Source: CAWCJL01 sp963795775 (GTDB lineage Bacteria > Acidobacteriota > Terriglobia > Terriglobales > Acidobacteriaceae). Taken from it: DNA of 64,000 nt. The position numbers were made by a program, and so were the translations under genes. The DNA lies in assembly GCA_963795775.1 (NCBI GenBank), contig CAWCJL010000008.1:124001-188000 (forward strand), in the 5' to 3' direction. Under the pieces are notes generated by a model, which was given only the letters and a program-made list of their open reading frames with translations, searched no databases and was not told the DNA's origin. Below are positions 1 through 8,082 of the stretch, one piece after another (positions within the stretch are counted from its first letter, which is position 1; every line of letters starts with the position of its first letter).

Positions 1-655
1 AATGCTCCACAACTGGCGCCGTCAGCTCGGTATAGGCACGCATGCGCTCGGCGAAGACGTCTTCCACATCATCTGCGCGCTGTACCAGGGAGGTGCCATC
101 TACATCGCACACCATGTCGTACGCGGGCGGCTGGAAGTAGATGTTGTAGATGTGCTTGCAGGCCGGACAGGTGCGCCGGCCGGTGATGCGGCGCAGAAGA
201 AGAGTATACCCCACCTGCATGCTGACAGCAATCACCGGCAGCCCGGCACCGCTGCCTGGGCGCGCGGCTGCAGCATCGGCCGCCAGTTGCGCATCCAGCC
301 AGTCCGCCTGGTTCAGGGTACGGGGAAAACCGTCAAGAATGTAGCCGCGCTCCACATCCGGCTGGGCCAGGCGGGCGGCCACCATGGCGTTCACGATTTC
401 GTCGGATACAAGCTCGCCGCCGTCCATCACCTGCTTGGCCGCGCGGCCGAGTTCCGTGCCGCGCGCCACGTTCTCACGCAGAATGTCCCCGGTCGATATC
501 TGCGGAATTCCCCAATGCGCCATCAGCGCCTTGGCCTGGGTTCCCTTGCCCACCCCGGGTGCCCCCAGCAAGAGAATGGGGCCGGGGAGAAAATCCACCC
601 CGGTCCCGGATGTTGCGCCTGCCGCCGATTGCGGGGGCACGCTGGTTGTCACCAT
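1..655 (-). CDS. adk: adenylate kinase (3' end outside window)
   Basis: Adenylate kinase converts ATP and AMP to two ADP in the cytosol. The frame reads from an ATG at 655 to the window edge, 218 codons without a stop. The P-loop GAPGVGKGTQ is at about residues 31-40, followed by the AMP-binding stretch DGFPRT and a LID with CPAC and a later CDVDG, the arrangement of zinc-binding adenylate kinase LIDs. The ATG overlaps the secY stop by 7 bases, as expected for a coupled spc-operon gene. This start leaves about 26 residues before the P-loop strand, more than usual, so a GTG near 598 is an alternative. The C-terminus is missing. Confidence 0.93.
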   Translation of the reverse strand, partial: MVTTSVPPQSAAGATSGTGVDFLPGPILLLGAPGVGKGTQAKALMAHWGIPQISTGDILRENVARGTELGRAAKQVMDGGELVSDEIVNAMVAARLAQPDVERGYILDGFPRTLNQADWLDAQLAADAAAARPGSGAGLPVIAVSMQVGYTLLLRRITGRRTCPACKHIYNIYFQPPAYDMVCDVDGTSLVQRADDVEDVFAERMRAYTELTAPVVEH

Positions 656-2046
656 GCACGCCTGCCGCGGATACGGCCGCTACGAGGAGAGAAGCCCTCG
701 TAGTGACGCATGATCAACTGCGATTCCACCTGGTTCACCGTGTCCATGGCCACGCCCACCACGATCAGCAGCGAGGTGCCGCCGAAGTAGAAGTTGACGT
801 TCAGGCCGTGGGTGACCCAGGTAGGCATCCGCTCAAAGAACGGGCCCACTAGCCAGAGGTCGTTCAGGTGAATGCCGCTGATCAGGATTTGCGGGATGAG
901 CGCGACCACGATGAGGTACAGGGCACCCACCAGAGTGATGCGCGTCAGGATGTCGTTGATGTAGTCCGAAGTGCGGCGTCCCGGCCGGATACCCGGAATG
1001 AAACCGCCGTACTTGCGCATGTTGTCCGCGATGTCGTCGGGACGGAACACGATCGAGATGTAGAAATAGGCGAAGAAAATGATGGATACGATGTAGAGCA
1101 ACTCGTACCACGGCTCACCCGCCCGGAGAGCGTCAAAGGTATGCGCCAGCCAGGGCGTGTTGCGCACGAACGCGACGTTTGAGAACAGCAGCGGCGCCGA
1201 CAGGATCGAAGCGGCAAAGATGACCGGCATCACGCCGCCGGAGTTCACCCGGAGCGGCAGGTGTGTGGACTGGCCGCCCATCAGGCGCCGGCCCACGATG
1301 CGCTTGGCATACTGCACCGGAATACGCCGCTCGCTGCGCTCCACAAAGACGATGAAGGCGACGATGAGGATCATCGCGACCACCAGGATAATCAGCGCTG
1401 GAACCGTGAAAGCGCCCCAGGCCTGCGTGCGGGCCTTATCGATCAGATCCTGGATGCCCTGCGGCAGCCCGACCACAATGCCGGCGAAGATCAGCAAGCT
1501 CATGCCGTTGCCGATGCCGCGGTCCGTAATCTGCTCGCCCAGCCACATGATGAACGTGGTGCCGGTGGTCAGGGTGAGCACGGTCATCAGCACGAAGCCC
1601 GGCCCCGGATCGAGCACATAGGAGACGCCCGTCGAGCCGTGCGAGAGCGTAAGCGCAATCGCGAAGGACTGCACGATCCCCAGCGCCACTGTGACATAGC
1701 GTGTCCACTGCGTGATCTTGCGGCGGCCGATCTCGCCTTCCTTCTGCAACTTGGCCAGCGGCTCATAGACCACGGTCAGCAACTGGAAGATGATCGATGC
1801 CGTGATGTACGGCATGATGCCGAGGGCGAACACGGTGAGCCGGCGCAGGTTGCCGCCGCTGAACAGGTCCACCAGGCCCAGGGCGGAACCGCTCTGCTGG
1901 TCGAAGAACTGCGAAAGTAGCGCGGTGTTCACGCCCGGCGTGGGGATATGCGCGCCCAGCCGGTACACGGCCAGGATCAGCATCGTAAACAACACGCGTT
2001 TACGCAGGTCGGGAATTCGAAAGATATTCAGGAACTTCTCAAGCAT
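649..2046 (-). CDS. secY: protein translocase subunit SecY
   Basis: SecY is the channel subunit of the SecYEG translocon in the inner membrane. The 465-residue length and the opening MLEKFLNIFRIPDLRKR are typical, followed by about ten hydrophobic segments. The conserved cytoplasmic loop with VQYAKR before the sixth segment and the FRPDDIADNMRK stretch are visible. It lies between rplO and adk as in the classical spc operon, 69 bases after rplO. Confidence 0.97.
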   Translation of the reverse strand: MLEKFLNIFRIPDLRKRVLFTMLILAVYRLGAHIPTPGVNTALLSQFFDQQSGSALGLVDLFSGGNLRRLTVFALGIMPYITASIIFQLLTVVYEPLAKLQKEGEIGRRKITQWTRYVTVALGIVQSFAIALTLSHGSTGVSYVLDPGPGFVLMTVLTLTTGTTFIMWLGEQITDRGIGNGMSLLIFAGIVVGLPQGIQDLIDKARTQAWGAFTVPALIILVVAMILIVAFIVFVERSERRIPVQYAKRIVGRRLMGGQSTHLPLRVNSGGVMPVIFAASILSAPLLFSNVAFVRNTPWLAHTFDALRAGEPWYELLYIVSIIFFAYFYISIVFRPDDIADNMRKYGGFIPGIRPGRRTSDYINDILTRITLVGALYLIVVALIPQILISGIHLNDLWLVGPFFERMPTWVTHGLNVNFYFGGTSLLIVVGVAMDTVNQVESQLIMRHYEGFSPRSGRIRGRRAW

Positions 2047-2115
2047 AGGGGTACGCTCTGCCGCAAATGAAACGGTTCAGGAACAGGTCGCAACGTGAAT
2101 CGGCGGATGGTCCTG

Positions 2116-2580
2116 TTAGCTTACCGGAGCAGCCGCGCCCAGAACAACCGCCTTGCCGCCGGCGCGCTCAATCTTTTCCTGCGCCGATTTGGAAAACTTG
2201 TGCGCATGCACCGTGATTGCCCCGGTTAGCTCGCCATTACCGAGCACCTTGATGAGCCCGTTGCGCTTCTTCAGCAGCCCGCGCTCGATCCACTTGTCCA
2301 GCGTCAGCTCGGTCTCGCCCAGCTCGGCGATGCGGTCCAGGTTCAGGATGGTGTACTCGGTGCGGAAGATGTTGGTGAAGCCGCGCTTCGGCAAACGCCG
2401 GTGGAGCGGCATCTGGCCGCCTTCAAAGCCGCGCATCAGGCTCGAGCCGGAGCGCGATCCCTGGCCCTTGTGGCCGCGGGTTGAGGTCTTGCCCATGCCG
2501 GAGCCCATACCGCGGCCCACGCGCTTGCGGGGAGTGTTCGCCTTCTTCGGCGCACGGAGATTGGAAAGATTCGTTGCCAT
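2116..2580 (-). CDS. rplO: 50S ribosomal protein L15
   Basis: L15 is a late-assembling 23S rRNA-binding protein. The glycine-rich N-terminal segment (RVGRGMGSGMGKTSTRGHKG) is the family signature, and the C-terminal domain covers about residues 75-150. The start at 2580 gives MATNLSNLRAPKKA with GAGGA just upstream; an in-frame start 15 bases further out would add only MSEEA. Length is 154 residues, normal for the family. The 99-base spacer from rpmD carries a 12-bp palindrome and one copy of a 26-bp repeat. Confidence 0.96.
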   Translation of the reverse strand: MATNLSNLRAPKKANTPRKRVGRGMGSGMGKTSTRGHKGQGSRSGSSLMRGFEGGQMPLHRRLPKRGFTNIFRTEYTILNLDRIAELGETELTLDKWIERGLLKKRNGLIKVLGNGELTGAITVHAHKFSKSAQEKIERAGGKAVVLGAAAPVS

Positions 2581-2660
2581 TGCTTCCTCGCTCAACGCCG
2601 GCCAGTTTGCCTGGCCGACTCGCTTGTATGCGGCTACGCCGCTTTGGATCTTGGGCCCAA

Positions 2661-2686
2661 GGCGTGTCTGCCTGGACGGCTAGTCC
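2661..2686. repeat. 26-bp repeat, copy 1 (other copy at 11597-11622)
   Basis: These 26 bases match 11597-11622 at 23 positions, and the three differences are all T/C changes. The copy overlaps the rpmD stop codon and follows the 12-bp palindrome CTTGGGCCCAAG at 2650-2661. Its centre can fold as GTC-GCCTG-GAC. Function is unknown. Confidence 0.6.
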
Positions 2687-2877
2687 TTGACGATGCGCAC
2701 CAGGTGCGGCACCGCATTCACCATACCGCGGATCGAGGGAGTATCCTCGCGCTCCACGATCTGGTTCAGACGGGTGAAGCCCAGGCCCTTGATGACCTTC
2801 TTGTGCTTCACCGGTGTGCAGATCTTCGACCGGAAATACTCCAGCCGCATCATCGGCTTATTGCTTGTCTCTGCCAT
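2680..2877 (-). CDS. rpmD: 50S ribosomal protein L30
   Basis: This small 50S protein of the bacterial L30 type has 65 residues. Recognisable parts are MRLEYFRSKICTP, then KVIKGLGFTRLNQ and the closing GMVNAVPHLVRIV. The gene starts only 3 bases after the rpsE stop, so the two are probably translationally coupled. Its stop codon sits inside the 26-bp repeat at 2661-2686. Confidence 0.95.
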   Translation of the reverse strand: MAETSNKPMMRLEYFRSKICTPVKHKKVIKGLGFTRLNQIVEREDTPSIRGMVNAVPHLVRIVKD

Positions 2878-2880
2878 GGT

Positions 2881-3390
2881 TTAGAGCTCCTCTACCTGCT
2901 TGCCGCGCATGGCCGCCACTTCATTGCGGTCGCGCAACTGCACCAGCGCGTCAAAAGTCGCCTTGATCACGTTGTGCGGATTGGCTGTGCCCAGGCTCTT
3001 GGTCAGCACGTTCTGCACGCCCGCCGAGGTCATCACCGCGCGCACCGCGCCGCCGGCAATCACGCCCGTGCCTTCCGGAGCCGGCTTCAGCAGCACCTGC
3101 CCGGAGCCGAAGCGTCCCAGCACCTGGTGCGGAATCGTGGTCTCCGACAGGTGAATGCGGACCAGGTTCTTCTTCGCGCTCTCAATTCCTTTGCGGATCG
3201 CCTGGGGCACTTCCTTCGCCTTGCCTGAACCGTAGCCGACCACGCCCGCGCCCGGATCGCCCACCACCACCAGCGCCGCGAAGGACATGTTCTTGCCGCC
3301 CTTGACGACCTTGGTCACGCGGTTGATGGCGACCACCTGGTCCTTGAGATTGAACTGCCCGGCATCCAGCTTTCTCTTGAGTATTGCCAT
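2881..3390 (-). CDS. rpsE: 30S ribosomal protein S5
   Basis: S5 belongs to the small subunit and contributes to decoding accuracy. The double-stranded-RNA-binding-like N-terminal domain contains VVAINRVTKVVKGGKNMSF, and the C-terminal domain has GSGQVLLKPAPEGTG. The chosen start, 3390, gives MAILKRKLDAGQFN with GAGGAAGC directly upstream; a longer open stretch to 3432 adds an unfamiliar arginine-rich leader. Length is 169 residues. Confidence 0.96.
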   Translation of the reverse strand: MAILKRKLDAGQFNLKDQVVAINRVTKVVKGGKNMSFAALVVVGDPGAGVVGYGSGKAKEVPQAIRKGIESAKKNLVRIHLSETTIPHQVLGRFGSGQVLLKPAPEGTGVIAGGAVRAVMTSAGVQNVLTKSLGTANPHNVIKATFDALVQLRDRNEVAAMRGKQVEEL

Positions 3391-3471
3391 GCTTCCTCTA
3401 ATGTCTTTCCGTGCGGCGGCTGCCCGGCGCACCTTGAACCGTTGGTTCCGGCGATGCTGCCGGCGCTAGAA

Positions 3472-3828
3472 CTAGAACTCCAGACCCGCTGCGCGCGCCG
3501 CATCCGCCAGCGCCTTGATGCGCCCGTGGTAGAGATAGCCGCCGCGGTCGAAAACCACCTTCTTGATGCCCTTTTCCTGGGCGCGCTCGGCTACCAGCTT
3601 CCCGATCTCCTGCGCCGCGGCCAGGTTGCCGCCGGTCTTCATCTTCGTCGCCAGCGACGATGCCGAAACCAGCGTGACGCCCGCAGCGTCGTCGATCACC
3701 TGCGCGTAAATGTGGTTCAGCGAGCGGTACACGTTCAGGCGGGGCCGCGCCGCGGTGCCCTGCATCTTTTCCCGGATACGCGCGTGAACACGCTGCCGGA
3801 TCACATTTCTCTGTCTCTGCGGAATCAT
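3472..3828 (-). CDS. rplR: 50S ribosomal protein L18
   Basis: L18 binds 5S rRNA in the central protuberance. The 118-residue protein shows the family pattern: a basic N-terminus (RVHARIREKMQGT), RPRLNVYRSLNHIYAQVIDD, and the closing FDRGGYLYHGRIKALADAAR. It lies between rplF and rpsE in standard order. A short AGAACTAGAACT stretch lies just after its stop. Confidence 0.96.
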   Translation of the reverse strand: MIPQRQRNVIRQRVHARIREKMQGTAARPRLNVYRSLNHIYAQVIDDAAGVTLVSASSLATKMKTGGNLAAAQEIGKLVAERAQEKGIKKVVFDRGGYLYHGRIKALADAARAAGLEF

Positions 3829-3912
3829 GGTCTCTCGTTCCTAGAAGCGGAGCCGCCTTGCGGCCCCGTTCGGTTTGTGCATCTCTACATTCTACAGGGG
3901 GAAAGCCGAGGC

Positions 3913-4452
3913 TTACTTGGCGCCCGTCTTGCCGACCTTCTTCTTCAGCCGTTCGTCCGCGTAGCGCACGCCCTTGTTCTTGTACGGATCCGGCTTGCGC
4001 AGCGAACGCATATCCGCCGCTACCTGCCCGACTTTCTGCCGGTCAATGCCGCTCACGGTCACCCGCGTCTGCTTGGGATCGATAGTCGCTTCCACACCCG
4101 TGGGCAGCGGGAACTCAATCACGTGGGAGAAGCCCAGCGTGAACACCACGGTGCCCTTGCCCTTCATCTCCGCGCGGTAGCCGATGCCGACGATGTCCAG
4201 GTCCTTGGTCCAGCCCTTGGTCACGCCCTGCACTGCGTTCGACAGCAGCGCGCGGGTAAGTCCGTGGATGGCGGCCTGGGAATCGTTCTCACGCGTCGCC
4301 ACCACGTGCCCGTCCTGCTGTTCGAGCTTGATGCCGGCCGGCAGAATGGTTTGCAGTTTGCCCTTCGGTCCTTCGACCAGGACGGTGTTGCCGTTTACCG
4401 TGTACTTCACGCCCGCAGGAAGCGGGATCGGCTGTTTTCCAATACGTGACAT
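3913..4452 (-). CDS. rplF: 50S ribosomal protein L6
   Basis: L6 sits near the factor-binding site of the 50S subunit. It has two copies of a small alpha/beta domain; MSRIGKQPIPLPAGVKY at the N-terminus and the C-terminal LRKPDPYKNKGVRYADE are hallmark stretches. The start at 4452 is preferred because upstream in-frame codons lack family resemblance. Length is 179 residues. The 143-base spacer from rpsH contains AGCTAG-type repeats. Confidence 0.96.
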   Translation of the reverse strand: MSRIGKQPIPLPAGVKYTVNGNTVLVEGPKGKLQTILPAGIKLEQQDGHVVATRENDSQAAIHGLTRALLSNAVQGVTKGWTKDLDIVGIGYRAEMKGKGTVVFTLGFSHVIEFPLPTGVEATIDPKQTRVTVSGIDRQKVGQVAADMRSLRKPDPYKNKGVRYADERLKKKVGKTGAK

Positions 4453-4534
4453 ACTTCCGAATCCTCTTGTGGCTTGCGAGTCCCGCGGCAGTTCCCTGTC
4501 CGCGTTCCACTGCAGCCCGAACACCAGCTACGAA

Positions 4535-4585
4535 ACACCAGCTACTAGCTCTTAGCTTCCTAGCTAGGAGCTAGAGGCTAGCAGC
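4535..4585. repeat. AGCTAG-type spacer repeat between rpsH and rplF
   Basis: The spacer holds several imperfect units built on CTAGCT/AGCTAG, including the palindrome CCTAGCTAGG. Similar units occur in the spacers at 8044-8082, 10476-10563 and 12855-12887. It can fold on both strands and is transcribed within the operon. Role unknown. Confidence 0.55.
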
Positions 4586-4595
4586 CGCCCTTCTC

Positions 4596-4994
4596 TTACC
4601 AGACTTCGCACAGGATTTCGCCGCCCACGCCTTCGCGCCGGGCCTGGCGTCCCGTCATCACCCCGCGCGGGGTGGTCAGGATGTTGATGCCCAGTCCGCC
4701 CTGCACCCGGCGGATCTCATTGCGGCCGACGTACACGCGGCAGCCTGGCCGGGAAACCCGGGACAGGTCGCGGATGGCCGCTTCGTTGTTCGCGCCGTAC
4801 TTCAGGTAGACCCGCAGGATGTTGCGCCCGTTCTCTTCCGTCGCCTTGTAGTTGGCGATGTAGCCTTCTTCCTTCAGAATGCGGGCGATCTCGGTCTTCA
4901 GCTTCGAGGCGGGAACGTCCAGCTTCTGGTGGCGGGCACGGATGGAGTTGCGGATGCGGGTCAGGAAATCGGCGACGGGATCGGTAAAGCTCAT
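4596..4994 (-). CDS. rpsH: 30S ribosomal protein S8
   Basis: S8 binds the central domain of 16S rRNA and in enteric bacteria also represses the spc operon. The 132-residue sequence begins MSFTDPVADFLTRIRN and ends with STTPRGVMTGRQAR-like conservation (ILTTPRGVMTGRQAR) and GGEILCEVW. The start at 4994 follows AGGAGAAAGC. An upstream in-frame start would add 11 residues without family support. Confidence 0.96.
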   Translation of the reverse strand: MSFTDPVADFLTRIRNSIRARHQKLDVPASKLKTEIARILKEEGYIANYKATEENGRNILRVYLKYGANNEAAIRDLSRVSRPGCRVYVGRNEIRRVQGGLGINILTTPRGVMTGRQARREGVGGEILCEVW

Positions 4995-5121
4995 GCTTTC
5001 TCCTTCATCCCCCGTTCGCTCTGCCATGCAGAGAACCAGCGGAGATGGTGTGGAGCCGGCCTGCTGCGGCTGGCTCAGTTTCTGGAAATGCCGGCAGCAA
5101 GGACGCCGGCGGATTCAAAGC

Positions 5122-5307
5122 CTACCAGGAGGACTTCACAACTCCTGGAATTTCGCCGCGCAGGGCCAGGCTGCGGAAGCACAAACGGCATACGCCGAAC
5201 TTGCGCAGAAACGCGCGCGGGCGCCCGCACAGCTTGCAGCGGTTGTGCTTGCGCGAAGAGAACTTCGGCTTGCGCGCATCTTTCACTCGTTTTGCAGTGG
5301 TTGACAT
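5122..5307 (-). CDS. rpsN: 30S ribosomal protein S14, zinc-binding type
   Basis: This 61-residue S14 is the short zinc-containing form, with the two pairs C24/C27 and C40/C43 (CKLCGRP and CRLCF). It lies between rplE and rpsH as in other spc operons. The C-terminal LALRGEIPGVVKSSW is the conserved end that contacts 16S rRNA. No cysteine-free second copy is present in this window. Confidence 0.96.
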   Translation of the reverse strand: MSTTAKRVKDARKPKFSSRKHNRCKLCGRPRAFLRKFGVCRLCFRSLALRGEIPGVVKSSW

Positions 5308-5338
5308 AGATTCTCTGTTCTCGTTTCTGCCTGATCGC

Positions 5339-5905
5339 TTACGCGGCCTGACGGAAGGGCATGCCGAACTGCCGGAGCAGCGCGCGCGCCTGGTTGTCGT
5401 CCTTGGCCGTGGTCACGATGGTGATGTTCATGCCCTTCAGCTTTTCCACCCGCGCGTAGTCGATCTCCGGAAAGATCAACTGGTCGCGAATGCCCAGCGT
5501 GTAGTTCCCGCGCCCATCAAAGCTCTTGGTCGAAACCCCGCGGAAATCACGCACACGCGGCAGTCCGATCGCGATCAGCCGGTCCAGAAACTCGTACATC
5601 GTGTTGCCGCGCAGCGTCACCATTGCGCCGATCGGCATCCCTTCGCGCACCTTGAAGGCGGCGATGGACTTCTTCGCCCGCGTGGTCACCGGTTTCTGCC
5701 CGGCGATCGCCGCCAGGTCCGCCACCAGCGGATCGAGCAGCTTCACGTTCTGGGTAGCTTCGCCCAGGCCCATGTTCAACACGATCTTTTCCAGGCGCGG
5801 CACCGCCATCGTGTTCTCAAGTCCAAGTTCCTTCTGGAGCGCCGGCTTGATCTCCCGGTCGTACTTCTCGCGCAATCTTGCTGTGGTCGCCATCGTTCTG
5901 CTCAT
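5339..5905 (-). CDS. rplE: 50S ribosomal protein L5
   Basis: L5 binds 5S rRNA and contacts tRNA in the P site. The family core is visible as LEKIVLNMGLGEA, ITTRAKKSIAAFKVREG-type sequence and MPIGAMVTLRG, with GMNITIVTTA near the end. Two in-frame ATGs, 5905 (MSRTMATT) and 5893 (MATTARLREKY), are both plausible; neither has a clearly better ribosome-binding site. Length is 188 or 184 residues. Confidence 0.95.
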   Translation of the reverse strand: MSRTMATTARLREKYDREIKPALQKELGLENTMAVPRLEKIVLNMGLGEATQNVKLLDPLVADLAAIAGQKPVTTRAKKSIAAFKVREGMPIGAMVTLRGNTMYEFLDRLIAIGLPRVRDFRGVSTKSFDGRGNYTLGIRDQLIFPEIDYARVEKLKGMNITIVTTAKDDNQARALLRQFGMPFRQAA

Positions 5906-5972
5906 CTCTCTTCACGGTCCCGGAGTGGACACCTTGTCCGTATACCGTTGCGTGATTTGCTATCAGATCATT

Positions 5973-6024
5973 GTCACCCTGAGCGGAGCAGGCGTCCTTT
6001 GCCTGCGCAGCCGAAGGGTCTGCT
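5973..6024. repeat. dispersed hairpin repeat, copy between rplX and rplE
   Basis: The element has the 5' arm GTCACCCTGAGCGGA, a hairpin core with GCAGGC and GCCTGC separated by 7 bases, and the 3' arm AGCCGAAGGGTCTGC. It matches the arms of copies at 41394-41590, 45397-45497, 48091-48139 and 54667-54853. It is the only copy inside an operon and lies just after the rplX stop in the direction of transcription. Confidence 0.75.
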
Positions 6025-6031
6025 CTTGTTG

Positions 6032-6361
6032 CTACTTCTTCTTCGGGCTCAGCGTCTGGCCGCACTTCTTGCAGACGCGCACCTTGGTATCGCCCTCGAA
6101 CTTGTGGCCCACGCGGACCGGCCCGCAATCACCGCAGACCAGCATTACGTTCGAAACCTGGATGGGCGCTTCCTGTTCCGCGATGCCGCCCTTGATATTG
6201 CGCTGCGGATTGGGGCGCACGTTCTTCTTGATCACGCGCACGTGCTCGACCAGCACCTTGCCCTGGTCCGGCATGACGCGCAACACCCGTCCGCGCTTGC
6301 CTTTGTCGCTGCCCGTGATAACTTCCACGGTATCGTTCCGCTGAATGTTCAACCCTGCCAT
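6032..6361 (-). CDS. rplX: 50S ribosomal protein L24 with a four-cysteine C-terminus
   Basis: L24 is an early assembly protein of the 50S subunit. The KOW-type N-terminal domain reads VEVITGSDKGKRGRVLRV, followed by the conserved NPQRNIKGGIAEQEAPIQ. The C-terminal segment contains CGDC and CKKC, a probable zinc-binding pair absent from many bacterial L24 proteins, such as those of E. coli and B. subtilis. Length is 109 residues. Confidence 0.96.
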   Translation of the reverse strand: MAGLNIQRNDTVEVITGSDKGKRGRVLRVMPDQGKVLVEHVRVIKKNVRPNPQRNIKGGIAEQEAPIQVSNVMLVCGDCGPVRVGHKFEGDTKVRVCKKCGQTLSPKKK

Positions 6362-6410
6362 CGTCCCACTCCCTGTGCCCGCCTGTCCGCCGCCGCCCCC
6401 GCTCCGCGAG

Positions 6411-6782
6411 CTAGAGAACTTCCGGCGCCAGCGACACGATCTTCAGAAACTTCTTTTCGCGCAGCTCGCGCGCCACCGGACCGAATACGCGCGTGCCCAC
6501 CGGCTCGCCCGCATCGTTGATCAGCACCGCTGCATTCTGGTCAAAGCGGATGTAGGTCCCGTCGCGCCGGCGGTACTCCTTGCGCGTCCGCACCACCACG
6601 GCTTTAACCACCTTGCCCTTCTTTACCTGCCCGTCGGGCGAGGCTTCCTTGACCGCGGCCGTGATCACGTCGCCCAGTCCGGCCTTCTTCCCGCTGGCGC
6701 CCCCGAGCGGCAGGATCATCTGCAGCCTCCGCGCGCCGGAGTTGTCGGCGACCTCGAGCATCGACCTCATCTGCACTGCCAT
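6411..6782 (-). CDS. rplN: 50S ribosomal protein L14
   Basis: L14 forms an intersubunit bridge at the 50S face. The 123-residue sequence shows MLEVADNSGARRLQMI near the start, GDVITAAVKEASPDGQVKKG in the middle and FGPVARELREKKFLKIVSLAPEVL at the end, nearly collinear with the whole family. It lies between rpsQ and rplX. Confidence 0.97.
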   Translation of the reverse strand: MAVQMRSMLEVADNSGARRLQMILPLGGASGKKAGLGDVITAAVKEASPDGQVKKGKVVKAVVVRTRKEYRRRDGTYIRFDQNAAVLINDAGEPVGTRVFGPVARELREKKFLKIVSLAPEVL

Positions 6783-6850
6783 AGCTCTGCTCTCCGTTCC
6801 TTATTCCCTGTCTCCGCCCGGCACGCCGGGCGCACTGCTCACAGAAACGT

Positions 6851-7186
6851 CTACTGCGCCGTCACTTCGGCCGCTGCTTCGGCCGCCTGCACCTGGGCCA
6901 GCGCCGAGCGGCGCAGGATCTCCTGCAGCTGCCAGCGCTTCAGCTTGCTCAGCGGACGCGTCTCGCGAATGCGGACCATGTCGCCCACGCGGGCGGTGTT
7001 GGCCTCATCGTGCGCGTAAAACTTCTTCGTCTGCCGCACCACGCGCTTGTACTTGGGGTGCGCCTTGCGCATCTCCACTTCGACCACGATGGTCTTCTGC
7101 ATCTTGGTCGAGACCACGTGGCCGACCTTTTCGTTCCTGCGCTCCGTCTGCTGGAGCTGCTCGGGCGTCATCACCGCTTCACTCAT
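6851..7186 (-). CDS. rpsQ: 30S ribosomal protein S17
   Basis: S17 is a primary 16S rRNA-binding protein with an OB fold. The core runs from GHVVSTKMQKTIVVEVE through HPKYKRVVRQTKKFYAHDE to VRIRETRPLSKLKRW. It has an N-terminal extension of about 20 residues and an alanine/glutamate-rich tail after the core, giving 111 residues against roughly 85 in most bacteria. The start lies 2 bases after the rpmC stop. Confidence 0.95.
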   Translation of the reverse strand: MSEAVMTPEQLQQTERRNEKVGHVVSTKMQKTIVVEVEMRKAHPKYKRVVRQTKKFYAHDEANTARVGDMVRIRETRPLSKLKRWQLQEILRRSALAQVQAAEAAAEVTAQ

Positions 7187-7188
7187 AG

Positions 7189-7473
7189 CTACCGGGCCTC
7201 CTTCTTGGCCGTCTGCTTTTTGCCCGCTTTCGCAGCCTTGGCGGGCTTGCCCGAGGCGGCGGCGGTATGCGAGGCGGCCGTGAGGCCGAGTTCGCGTTCG
7301 CGTGCGATCGTCTTGAAGCGGGCGATGTCCTTCTTGAGCCCGCGCAGCTTCTTCACGCCCTCGGTCTGCCCCAGCTTCATCTGGAAGCGGAGACGGAAAA
7401 GCTGCTCGGAAGCCTGCTGCTCCTCGTGCTTCAGTTCGCCTTCGCCCAGGTTACGTATTTTGTCGAGTTCCAT
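7189..7473 (-). CDS. rpmC: 50S ribosomal protein L29 with a basic tail
   Basis: L29 sits at the polypeptide exit tunnel near the trigger factor and SRP docking site. The two-helix core includes MELDKIRNLGEGELKHEEQQ and LFRLRFQMKLGQTE. After the core comes a tail of about 30 residues rich in alanine and lysine, so the protein is 94 residues long compared with about 65 in most bacteria. Confidence 0.94.
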   Translation of the reverse strand: MELDKIRNLGEGELKHEEQQASEQLFRLRFQMKLGQTEGVKKLRGLKKDIARFKTIARERELGLTAASHTAAASGKPAKAAKAGKKQTAKKEAR

Positions 7474-7538
7474 ATCGTCTCTTCCGGTCTTGCTTGTCTG
7501 GCGGGGGCCATCGTCACGCGCCGCTCGCCGGTTCTCGT

Positions 7539-7976
7539 TTACTTCGCCGCCACCGCGGTGGTCGTCACATCATGCCGCATCACAAACCGGGTCTTGAGCG
7601 GCAGCTTGTGCGCGGCCAGGCGCATCGCTTCCTGCGCCATCTCCGGGGTCACGCCTTCCATCTCGAACAGCACCTTGCCCGGCCGTACCACCGCGACCCA
7701 GTGGTCCGGAGCACCCTTGCCCTTGCCCATACGGGTTTCGGCCGGCTTCTTGGTCACCGGCTTGTCGGGGAAGAGACGCAGCCAGATCTTGCCGCCGCGC
7801 TTGATGAAACGCGTCATCGCCACACGGCTCGCCTCGATCTGGCGGTCCGTGATGTAGCCGCACTCCAGCACCTTCAGACCGTAGTCGCCAAACGACAGCT
7901 CCGAGCCGCGCCATGCCTTGCCGCGCATGCGTCCGCGCTGCTGCTTGCGATACTTCACCTTCTTCGGCATCAACAT
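7539..7976 (-). CDS. rplP: 50S ribosomal protein L16
   Basis: L16 organises the A-site region of the 50S subunit. The 145-residue protein begins MLMPKKVKYRKQQRGRMRGK, with AGAGG eight bases before the ATG at 7976; the internal ATG at 7970 is too far from that site. VAVVRPGKVLFEMEGV and AHKLPLKTRFV are also family stretches. It follows rpsC after a 106-base spacer containing a hairpin. Confidence 0.96.
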   Translation of the reverse strand: MLMPKKVKYRKQQRGRMRGKAWRGSELSFGDYGLKVLECGYITDRQIEASRVAMTRFIKRGGKIWLRLFPDKPVTKKPAETRMGKGKGAPDHWVAVVRPGKVLFEMEGVTPEMAQEAMRLAAHKLPLKTRFVMRHDVTTTAVAAK

Positions 7977-8043
7977 AAAATCAGCCTCTAGCTCCAGCCG
8001 CCAGCTTCCAGCTCAACGGCAACTCAAAACTCGTCTTCACAGC

Positions 8044-8082
8044 GGCAGGCCAGCAGCTAGAAGCTAGCAGCTAGCGCCTGCC
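8044..8082 (-). repeat. hairpin with AGCTAG repeats between rpsC and rplP
   Basis: GGCAGGC at 8044-8050 pairs with GCCTGCC at 8076-8082. The enclosed bases are three imperfect CAGCTAG/AAGCTAG units. The structure lies directly after the rpsC stop in the direction of transcription. There is no long U tract, so partial attenuation or RNA processing is more likely than full termination. Confidence 0.5.

Noticed and set aside
2..703. Plus-strand open frame of 233 codons at the left edge
   Set aside because: It is antisense to adk, whose P-loop and LID are unmistakable.
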